Assembly: GCF_030062585.1 (NCBI RefSeq)
Contig: NZ_CP071935.1
Location: 1,036,837 to 1,100,836 of the forward strand
Origin: Helicobacter pylori
GTDB lineage: Bacteria; Campylobacterota; Campylobacteria; Campylobacterales; Helicobacteraceae
Length of the DNA stretch: 64,000 nucleotides
Direction of reading: 5' to 3'
The position numbers and the translations under genes were made by a program. Positions 57,256-64,000 of this stretch are shown piece after piece (within the stretch, counting starts at the first letter, position 1; every line of letters begins with the position of its first letter). The notes beneath the pieces were generated by a model. It saw only the letters and a program-made list of their open reading frames with translations. It searched no databases and was not told where the DNA came from.

Positions 57256-58758
57256 ATGATCAGTCTCATAGAAAAAGCCCCTTACATTCCCTATCCCCTA
57301 GCTCTTTATGAAAAATTAGAGCGCGAGCACACCTTGCTTTTTGAAAGCGCTGAGATTGAGAGCAAAGCGCACACCAAATCCCTATTAATGGCTAAAGCCT
57401 GTTTGAAGCTAATTTGCAACCACAATATCGTAACCATCACTAGCCTGACACCTAATGGTGGGGCGTTTTTGCAAAAATTGAGCGCGTTTTTTAAAACGCC
57501 TATACAAGACAATGCCCTAACCTTAACCTACACCAAAAATAAAAAAACGCAAGATGAGTTTTTAAAACTCTTTGAGCCTAGCCCCTTTGACGCTTTAAGG
57601 GGGCTTTTTAAAAGCGTTAAAACAAAACCCAAGCATCCCTTTACGCTTTTAAGCGCGGGTGTTTTTTCTTTTGAAATGCTCAATTTTTTTGAAGATTTAC
57701 CCCACTTAAAAGCGCAAGACAACACCGTGCATGACTTTATCTTTTATGTCGCGCAAAATTTGATCATCATAGACCATAAAGAAAAAAGCGCTGAAATTTT
57801 GGGGGCGTGTTTTGATGAACGCTTTAAAACAGAGATAGCCCAAGAATTACAGGATTTAAAAGAGTTGGCTAAAAACATCAAAAGCGACTTTGTCCCTAAA
57901 AAATCCAAGCAAAGCACGGAAGTTAGCGTTAATTGCGATGATAGCGAGTTTGAAAAAAAGGTGCTATCCTTACAAGAAGAAATCAAAAAGGGCGAGATCT
58001 TTCAAGCGGTGTTGTCGCGCAGCTTTTATATGGAGTGCTTGGAGGGTTTGAGCGCGTATTATCATTTAAAACTCTCTAATCCTAGCCCCTATATGTTTTA
58101 TATCAAAGACAGCGATTTTATCCTTTTTGGGGCAAGCCCTGAGAGCGCTTTAAAATACAACGCCTTAACGAATACGGCTGAGATTTATCCCATTGCTGGC
58201 ACTCGTTTAAGGGGCAAAGACAAGCAAGGGAATATTGATTACGATTTAGATAGTAAAATGGAATTTGATTTGCAACACGACTATAAAGAAAGGGCTGAAC
58301 ACATCATGCTAGTGGATTTAGCCAGAAACGACATGGCCAGGGTTTCAAAAAAACGCTATTGCGACAAGCTTTTAAAGGTGGATAAATATTCCAATGTCAT
58401 GCATTTAGTCTCAAGGGTTGTGGGGGAATTGAAAAAAGGGTGCGATAGTTTGCATGCTTACAGGAGCTTTATGAACGCCGGCACGCTTAGCGGTGCGCCT
58501 AAAATCTCTGCGATCAGGCTCATTTACCAATTAGAAAAGCAAAGGAGAGGCTCTTATGGGGGGAGCGTGGGGTATTTAAACAGCGAGGGTTCTATGGATT
58601 CTTGCATCACTATCCGTTCATGTTTTGTTAAAAACAATAGGGCGCTGATCCAAGCAGGAGCCGGTATCGTGTTAGACAGCGTGCCGCAAAACGAAGCGAA
58701 TGAAACAAGAGCCAAAGCGCAAGCCCTTATTGATGCGATCAGGAAAACAAGCTTATGA
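57256..58758 (+). CDS. trpE: Anthranilate synthase component I
   Basis: TrpE converts chorismate to anthranilate using ammonia delivered by TrpG. I start at [18 protein letters not shown] (500 aa); the frame extends 19 codons upstream without a ribosome site. Chorismate-binding motifs are clear: [35 protein letters not shown], and the C-terminal [19 protein letters not shown] and [10 protein letters not shown]. First gene of trpEGD(CF)BA; its stop overlaps trpG (ATGA). Confidence 0.95.
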   Translation: MISLIEKAPYIPYPLALYEKLEREHTLLFESAEIESKAHTKSLLMAKACLKLICNHNIVTITSLTPNGGAFLQKLSAFFKTPIQDNALTLTYTKNKKTQDEFLKLFEPSPFDALRGLFKSVKTKPKHPFTLLSAGVFSFEMLNFFEDLPHLKAQDNTVHDFIFYVAQNLIIIDHKEKSAEILGACFDERFKTEIAQELQDLKELAKNIKSDFVPKKSKQSTEVSVNCDDSEFEKKVLSLQEEIKKGEIFQAVLSRSFYMECLEGLSAYYHLKLSNPSPYMFYIKDSDFILFGASPESALKYNALTNTAEIYPIAGTRLRGKDKQGNIDYDLDSKMEFDLQHDYKERAEHIMLVDLARNDMARVSKKRYCDKLLKVDKYSNVMHLVSRVVGELKKGCDSLHAYRSFMNAGTLSGAPKISAIRLIYQLEKQRRGSYGGSVGYLNSEGSMDSCITIRSCFVKNNRALIQAGAGIVLDSVPQNEANETRAKAQALIDAIRKTSL

Positions 58759-59339
58759 AAATCTTTTTTATAGATAATTTTGATTCTTTCTCTTATAATT
58801 TGGTGTATGAATTAGAGTGTTTGGGTTATGAAGTGGCTGTCTATCAAAACGATATTGATCCGAGTTATCTTATGGGTTTAATGAATGAAGAATCAAAAAC
58901 GCCTTTATTGTTCATTTCACCCGGGCCAGGTAATCCTAGCAGTTCAGGCAATCTTTTAGAAATCATTGCAATGGCTAAAAAGAAATTCCCTATTTTAGGG
59001 GTTTGTTTAGGCTTACAGGCTTTAGCGCAAAGCTATGGGGCTAAAATCATAAGGAGCAAAGAAATCGTGCATGGCAAAGCGACCACTATCGCGCTCAAAA
59101 AGCATGCCGTTTTTAAAGGTTTAGGGGAAAGCATGGTGGTGGGGCGTTACCATTCTTTAATGGCGAGCGGGTTGCCTAAAAATTTAGAAGTGATCGCCGA
59201 ACATGACAATATCCCTATGGCTATTGTCAATGAAGAAGATAAAATCTTAGCCTATCAATTCCACCCTGAAAGCATCATGACTTTACAGGGGAGGGCGTTG
59301 TTAGAGCAAAGCGTGGGGTTTTTAGAAGGGTTATTATGA
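58755..59339 (+). CDS. trpG: Anthranilate synthase component II (glutamine amidotransferase)
   Basis: TrpG (194 aa) supplies ammonia from glutamine. Class I amidotransferase motifs are present: [11 protein letters not shown], the nucleophile Cys in [11 protein letters not shown], and the His-Glu pair in YQFHPESIM. It overlaps trpE and trpD by four bases on each side. Confidence 0.96.
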   Translation: MKIFFIDNFDSFSYNLVYELECLGYEVAVYQNDIDPSYLMGLMNEESKTPLLFISPGPGNPSSSGNLLEIIAMAKKKFPILGVCLGLQALAQSYGAKIIRSKEIVHGKATTIALKKHAVFKGLGESMVVGRYHSLMASGLPKNLEVIAEHDNIPMAIVNEEDKILAYQFHPESIMTLQGRALLEQSVGFLEGLL

Positions 59340-60343
59340 AAGAGATTTTAAACGCTCTTTATCATCAAAAAGACTTGAACGATGAAGAAGTCAAAAAGTT
59401 ATTCACCCTTATTATCCACGAAAAAGTAAGCCCAGCGCAACTTGGGGCCATTTTATGCGCTTTAAAAATCAAGGGCGAGAGCTTTAAGGAGATTAGCGTC
59501 GCTGCAACCACGCTTTTAGAGCATGCCCCTAAGCCTTTTAACAGCGGCTTGGATTTAATAGACAATTGCGGCACAGGGGGCGATGGGCTAAAAACGATTA
59601 ACATCAGCACGATTGCTGCACTCATTGCCAGCTCTATGGGATTATCTATGGCCAAACACGGATCAAGGAGCGTTTCCAGTCATAGCGGGAGCGCGGATTT
59701 GTTGGAAAATTTAGGCGTGAATATTGAAATGAATCCCACGCAGTTAGAGAATTGCTTCAAACAAACGCATTTTGGGTTTTTATTCGCGCCCTTATACCAT
59801 CAAAGTTTTAAAAAATCCGCCCCTTTAAGAAAAGAGCTTTTCACTAAAACGATTTTTAATTGCTTAGGGCCTTTAATCAACCCCTTAAGGCCCAAAATCC
59901 AGCTTTTAGGCGTGTATGACAAATCCTTGTGTAAGACCATGGCGCTAGCGTTAAAGGCTTTAGGCGTTAAAAGGGCGATGGTGGTTAATGGAGGGGGGAC
60001 AGATGAAATCGTGTTGCATGACATTACGCATGCATGTGAATTGAAAAATAATGAAATTTTAGAGTATGACTTGAGCGCTAAAGATTTTGATTTACCCCCC
60101 TATGATTTGAAAGAATTACAGATTGAAAACGCAAAAGAAAGCGTTCAAGCGTGTTTAGATATTTTAGAAAATAAAGGCAAAGATTCGCATACGATGGTGG
60201 TTGTGGCGAATGTGACGAGTTTGTTGTATTTGAGCCATAGGGCTAAAGATTTAAAAGAGGGCGTGGGCATGACTTTAGAGCATTTAAAAACCAAAGCGCC
60301 TTATGCGCATTTGCAAAAAATCATAAGGCTAAGCCATGCCTAG
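59336..60343 (+). CDS. trpD: Anthranilate phosphoribosyltransferase
   Basis: TrpD (335 aa) joins anthranilate to phosphoribosyl pyrophosphate. It has the PRPP-binding motif [32 protein letters not shown], and [18 protein letters not shown]. It is a separate gene rather than fused to trpG. It overlaps trpC by eight bases. Confidence 0.96.
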   Translation: MKEILNALYHQKDLNDEEVKKLFTLIIHEKVSPAQLGAILCALKIKGESFKEISVAATTLLEHAPKPFNSGLDLIDNCGTGGDGLKTINISTIAALIASSMGLSMAKHGSRSVSSHSGSADLLENLGVNIEMNPTQLENCFKQTHFGFLFAPLYHQSFKKSAPLRKELFTKTIFNCLGPLINPLRPKIQLLGVYDKSLCKTMALALKALGVKRAMVVNGGGTDEIVLHDITHACELKNNEILEYDLSAKDFDLPPYDLKELQIENAKESVQACLDILENKGKDSHTMVVVANVTSLLYLSHRAKDLKEGVGMTLEHLKTKAPYAHLQKIIRLSHA

Positions 60344-61694
60344 CGTGTTAGAAAACATCCTTAAAGACAAGCTCTTAGAAGTCTCTGATCTCAAAAAAAA
60401 TCACGCTTTACCGGTAAACATAACCCCAAGCGATAGGGATTTTAAAAAAGCGTTACTAGAAAAAAAGACAAGCTTTATTTTAGAATGTAAAAAAGCATCG
60501 CCCTCTAAAGGTTTAATAAGAAAAGATTTTGATCTGTTGGAAATAACCAAGACTTATGAAAAATTTGCCTCTTGTATTTCAGTTTTAGCTGATTCTAAAT
60601 ATTTTTTAGGCTCTTATGAAAACATTAAGATCGTTTCGCAGCATTCCACTAAGCCCATTTTGTGTAAAGATTTTATCATTGATGCTTTTCAGATCAAACT
60701 CGCTAGAATGATGGGGGCTAATGCGGTGCTTTTAATGTTAAGCGTATTAGATGATAAAAATTATTTAGAGCTTTTCAATCTCGCCAAATCCTTAAACATG
60801 AGCGTGTTAACTGAAGTTTCCAATAAGCAAGAAATCAAACGCTTGCTCAAACTCCAATACGACATTATAGGCATCAATAACAGGGATTTGCACACCCTGA
60901 CAACCGACATTAACAACACGCTCAAATTGCACTCTCTCTTGCCTAAAGACGCGCTCGTGGTGAGTGAGTCCGGTATTTATTCGCATGCGCAAATCAAAGC
61001 CCTAGCCCCTTATGTGAATGGCTTTTTAGTGGGCAGCTCTTTAATGAAAGAAAAGGATTTGAAAAAAGCATGCATTAAATTGATTTTAGGCGAAAATAAA
61101 GTGTGCGGGCTTACAAGGATTAAAGACGCTAAAGCCGTTTATAAAAACCATTTTATTTATGGGGGTTTGATTTTTGAAAAATCTTCGCCCAGATACATCA
61201 AGCCTAAAAAAGCCCTAAAAATCACAAAAGCGGTTAAAAAATTGGATTTTGTGGGCGTGTTTGTGAAAGACGGGATTAAAAAAATTCAAAAAATCGCTAA
61301 AAAGCTTGATTTAAAAGCGGTGCAGCTTTATGGCTATTCGCCTAAAAAAATCGCTCAATTAAAAAAAGTGCTCCCTAAAACTTGCGCGATCTGGCAAGTA
61401 GTGAGTGTGGCGGATTCTAAAGATTTAGTGCCTAAAGCTAAAGAGGCCTCTCTAATCTTATACGACACTAAGGGGGATAAAATGGGAGGCAATGGCGTGA
61501 GTTTTGATTGGGGTATTTTAGAAAATGTCAAAACGCCTTTCATGTTAGCTGGTGGGCTTAATTTGGATAATATTCAAAACGCCTTGAAAATTAAAGCGTT
61601 GGGTTTGGATTTCAATTCCGGTTTAGAAATAAGCCCTGGGATTAAAAATAAGGATAAAATCAAGCGATTAGCCCGAATTTTAAGAGAGTATTAA
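60336..61694 (+). CDS. trpC: Bifunctional indole-3-glycerol phosphate synthase / phosphoribosylanthranilate isomerase
   Basis: A 452-aa fusion. The N-terminal half (about 1-250) is TrpC, with [33 protein letters not shown] and [11 protein letters not shown]. The C-terminal half (about 252-452) is TrpF, with [14 protein letters not shown], a catalytic Asp in [10 protein letters not shown], and [19 protein letters not shown]. The same fusion occurs in E. coli. It lies 1 bp before trpB. Confidence 0.95.
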   Translation: MPSVLENILKDKLLEVSDLKKNHALPVNITPSDRDFKKALLEKKTSFILECKKASPSKGLIRKDFDLLEITKTYEKFASCISVLADSKYFLGSYENIKIVSQHSTKPILCKDFIIDAFQIKLARMMGANAVLLMLSVLDDKNYLELFNLAKSLNMSVLTEVSNKQEIKRLLKLQYDIIGINNRDLHTLTTDINNTLKLHSLLPKDALVVSESGIYSHAQIKALAPYVNGFLVGSSLMKEKDLKKACIKLILGENKVCGLTRIKDAKAVYKNHFIYGGLIFEKSSPRYIKPKKALKITKAVKKLDFVGVFVKDGIKKIQKIAKKLDLKAVQLYGYSPKKIAQLKKVLPKTCAIWQVVSVADSKDLVPKAKEASLILYDTKGDKMGGNGVSFDWGILENVKTPFMLAGGLNLDNIQNALKIKALGLDFNSGLEISPGIKNKDKIKRLARILREY

Positions 61695-61695
61695 A

Positions 61696-62871
61696 ATGAA
61701 TCAAAAAGCGTATTTTGGGGAGTTTGGAGGGAGTTTTGTTTCAGAATTGTTAGTGCCTGCATTAAGAGAGTTAGAACAGGCGTTTGATGCGTGTTTGAAA
61801 GATGAAAAATTCCAAAAAGAATATTTCCATCTTTTAAAAGATTTTGTGGGCCGTCCTAGCCCTTTAACCTTGTGTCAAAATATCGTTTCTAATCCTAAAG
61901 TCAAGCTTTATCTAAAACGAGAAGATTTAATCCATGGCGGGGCGCACAAGACTAATCAAGCCTTAGGGCAAGCTCTTTTAGCGAAAAAAATGGGGAAGAC
62001 AAGGATCATTGCTGAAACAGGCGCCGGTCAGCATGGCGTGGCGACGGCTATCGCTTGTGCGTTATTGGACTTAAAATGCGTGATTTTTATGGGAGAAAAA
62101 GACATCAAGCGCCAGGAAATGAATGTTTTTAGAATGCGCTTATTAGGGGCTGAAGTGAGAGAAGTCAATTCAGGGAGCGCGACGCTTAAAGACGCCGTGA
62201 ATGAGGCCTTAAGAGATTGGGCGAGCAGCTATAAGGACACGCATTATTTGCTAGGCACAGCCGCGGGGCCGCACCCTTACCCCACAATGGTTAAAACCTT
62301 TCAAAAAATGATAGGCGATGAGGTTAAAAGCCAGATTTTAGAAAAAGAAAACCGCTTGCCTGATTACGTGATCGCATGCGTTGGAGGGGGGTCTAACGCT
62401 ATAGGGATATTCAGCGCGTTTTTAAACGACAAAGAAGTGAAACTCATAGGCGTAGAGCCGGCGGGTTTAGGGCTAGAAACCAATAAACATGGGGCGACTT
62501 TGAATAAGGGGCGTGTGGGGATTTTGCATGGGAATAAAACCTATCTTTTACAAGATGATGAAGGTCAGATTACAGAAAGCCATAGCATTAGCGCCGGGCT
62601 TGATTATCCAGGGGTGGGGCCAGAACACAGCTATTTAAAAGAGAGTAAGCGTGCAGTTTATGAAAGCGCAAGCGATGCTGAAGCGCTAGAAGCCTTCAGG
62701 TTGTTGTGCCAAAAAGAAGGCATTATCCCGGCGCTAGAAAGCTCACACGCTTTAGCGTATGCCTTAAAACTCGCTCAAAAATGCGAAGAAGAAAGCATTA
62801 TTGTAGTGAATTTAAGCGGTCGAGGGGATAAGGATTTAAGCACCGTTTATAACGCTTTAAAGGAGGTTTAA
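61696..62871 (+). CDS. trpB: Tryptophan synthase beta chain
   Basis: TrpB (391 aa) condenses indole with serine using pyridoxal phosphate. The cofactor lysine lies in [28 protein letters not shown] and the phosphate-binding [12 protein letters not shown] motif are present, as is the [14 protein letters not shown] segment. Confidence 0.97.
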   Translation: MNQKAYFGEFGGSFVSELLVPALRELEQAFDACLKDEKFQKEYFHLLKDFVGRPSPLTLCQNIVSNPKVKLYLKREDLIHGGAHKTNQALGQALLAKKMGKTRIIAETGAGQHGVATAIACALLDLKCVIFMGEKDIKRQEMNVFRMRLLGAEVREVNSGSATLKDAVNEALRDWASSYKDTHYLLGTAAGPHPYPTMVKTFQKMIGDEVKSQILEKENRLPDYVIACVGGGSNAIGIFSAFLNDKEVKLIGVEPAGLGLETNKHGATLNKGRVGILHGNKTYLLQDDEGQITESHSISAGLDYPGVGPEHSYLKESKRAVYESASDAEALEAFRLLCQKEGIIPALESSHALAYALKLAQKCEEESIIVVNLSGRGDKDLSTVYNALKEV

Positions 62872-62872
62872 A

Positions 62873-63661
62873 ATGAGGTATCAAAACATGTTTGAAACCT
62901 TAAAAAAACAAGACAAAATGGCGTTTATCCCGTTTGTAACCTTGGGCGATCCTAACTATGAATTGAGTTTTGAAATCGTTAAAACCCTAATGACTAGCGG
63001 GGTGAGCGCTTTAGAATTGGGGTTTGCTTTTTCAGATCCTGTAGCGGATGGCGTTACCATACAAGCGAGCCATTTAAGAGCGTTAAAACACGCTAGCATG
63101 GCTAAAAATTTCCAGCTTTTAAAAAAGATTAGAGGCTATAACGATGATATTCCCATAGGGCTTTTAGCGTATGCGAATCTCATTTTTTCTTACGGCGTTG
63201 ATGGTTTTTACGCTCAAATCAAAGAATGCGGCGTGGATAGCGTTTTAATAGCGGACATGCCCCTAATAGAAAAAGAATTAGTCCTAAAATCCGCTCAAAA
63301 GCACCACATTAAACAAATCTTTATCGCCAGCCCTAATGCGAGCGTTAAAGATTTAGAACAAGCCGCTACGCATTCGCAAGGCTATATCTACACTTTAGCC
63401 AGGAGTGGGGTTACAGGGGCGAGCCATACTTTAGAAAATGACGCGAGTGCTATTATTAAAACCTTAAAAACCTTTAGCCCTACCCCCACATTACTAGGCT
63501 TTGGCATTTCTCAAAAAGAACACATCACAAACGCTAAAGGCATGGGCGCTGATGGCGTGATTTGCGGATCAGCGTTAGTCAAAATCATAGAAGAAAATTT
63601 AAACAATGAAGACGCCATGCTAGAAAAAATTAAAGGGTTTATAGGAGAAATGATCTTTTAA
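62873..63661 (+). CDS. trpA: Tryptophan synthase alpha chain
   Basis: TrpA (262 aa) cleaves indole-3-glycerol phosphate and channels indole to TrpB. The catalytic Glu lies in ALELGFAFSDPVADG and the catalytic Asp in VLIADMP. The phosphate-binding motif includes GFGISQKEH and GVICGSALV. Last gene of the trp operon. Confidence 0.97.
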   Translation: MRYQNMFETLKKQDKMAFIPFVTLGDPNYELSFEIVKTLMTSGVSALELGFAFSDPVADGVTIQASHLRALKHASMAKNFQLLKKIRGYNDDIPIGLLAYANLIFSYGVDGFYAQIKECGVDSVLIADMPLIEKELVLKSAQKHHIKQIFIASPNASVKDLEQAATHSQGYIYTLARSGVTGASHTLENDASAIIKTLKTFSPTPTLLGFGISQKEHITNAKGMGADGVICGSALVKIIEENLNNEDAMLEKIKGFIGEMIF

Positions 63662-63740
63662 GGCTTTTAGGCTTTGTTACGTCAAAAAATTAAAGATTAT
63701 AGATTAACAATCATCATCAGGTTTTATTGCATGCGCGTTA

Positions 63741-63866
63741 TTATTGGGTGTATTTTTCTAAATCTATGAAAGGCACTGTTCTTGTTGTATTGGGCTTTCC
63801 GATTCTAGGCATACCATTCACCAAATGTGTAGCGTAGTCAGGCGTTAGCGTAGGAAATACTGCCAT
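63741..63866 (-). pseudogene. Unassigned 41-codon frame, possible 3' end of a lost gene
   Basis: A minus-strand frame reads MAVFPTLTPDYATHLVNGMP and on to VPFIDLEKYTQ. Amino-acid content looks protein-like, and the frame stays open ten codons upstream of the ATG before a stop. No ribosome site is seen. It could be the tail of a degraded gene. I do not recognise the family. The remaining bases to the window end hold nothing I can support. Confidence 0.25.
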
Positions 63867-64000
63867 AAGCCTAACAATAATATAAAAGTAACCTTATAGT
63901 GTGGTTGATAGCGGCTAAAATCGCAGGTATTTTGATAATAAAAAAGGTTTCATACATACCAAGCCATAAGCTTTTTATAATGCTTTTAAAAAGAACTATT

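Overview
The window is a Helicobacter pylori chromosome segment. This follows from the hop-family outer membrane protein, nikR divergent from exbB-exbD-tonB, the crdA-crdB-czcB-czcA copper cluster, the A+T-rich sequence with TATAAT-type -10 boxes, and a gene order I recognise as HP1350 down to HP1277 of strain 26695. HP numbers are from memory, not from a search.

Region 1 (1-4,800) is an accessory scar. Two family-9 glycosyltransferase genes point away from each other. Between them lie two gene tails: the 3' end of a second glycosyltransferase whose intact relative is at 55,968, and the 3' end of a thiamine pyrophosphokinase whose intact copy is at 50,769. Downstream are remnants of restriction-modification genes: an EcoRV-like endonuclease N-terminus, a frameshifted methyltransferase tail and pieces of a larger R-M protein. 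A 78-bp perfect direct repeat (1-78 and 4,617-4,694) brackets the block.

Region 2 (4,800-30,775) is core: carboxyl-terminal protease, plsC, ung, gapA-pgk, corA, a TerC-like protein, hopN-like porin, tonB-exbD-exbB, nikR, nadD, a J-domain protein, mnmA, a coiled-coil secreted protein, dnaJ, azlCD, the copper efflux cluster and fumC. Central metabolism, nickel/iron uptake control and metal export are interleaved.

Region 3 (30,779-33,418) is the main accessory insertion: a SIR2-STAND-type protein resembling an anti-phage defence NADase (Avs5-like), wedged between fumC and rnhB. A single in-frame amber codon (32,615-32,617) splits it into a 612-codon SIR2+ATPase part and a C-terminal repeat part.

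Region 4 (33,415-49,945) holds rnhB, a small periplasmic protein, an AAA-type ATPase and the S10-spc-alpha ribosomal cluster from rpsJ to rplQ, with secY, map, infA, rpmJ and rpoA. rpmD is absent.

Region 5 (49,946-57,023) is a thiamine-salvage neighbourhood: a TPP riboswitch precedes a PnuC-family transporter (probably a thiamine transporter, PnuT) overlapping thiamine pyrophosphokinase, and tenA lies nearby. It also holds a glycine-zipper protein, a membrane protein, a YceI protein, a class C acid phosphatase and a family-9 glycosyltransferase. An unexplained set of interleaved inverted repeats lies at 53,429-53,592.

Region 6 (57,199-63,661) is the complete trpEGD(CF)BA operon with overlapping or 1-nt-spaced genes. 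The last 340 bases hold only a small reading-frame fragment. I saw no rRNA, tRNA, CRISPR array or intact insertion sequence.
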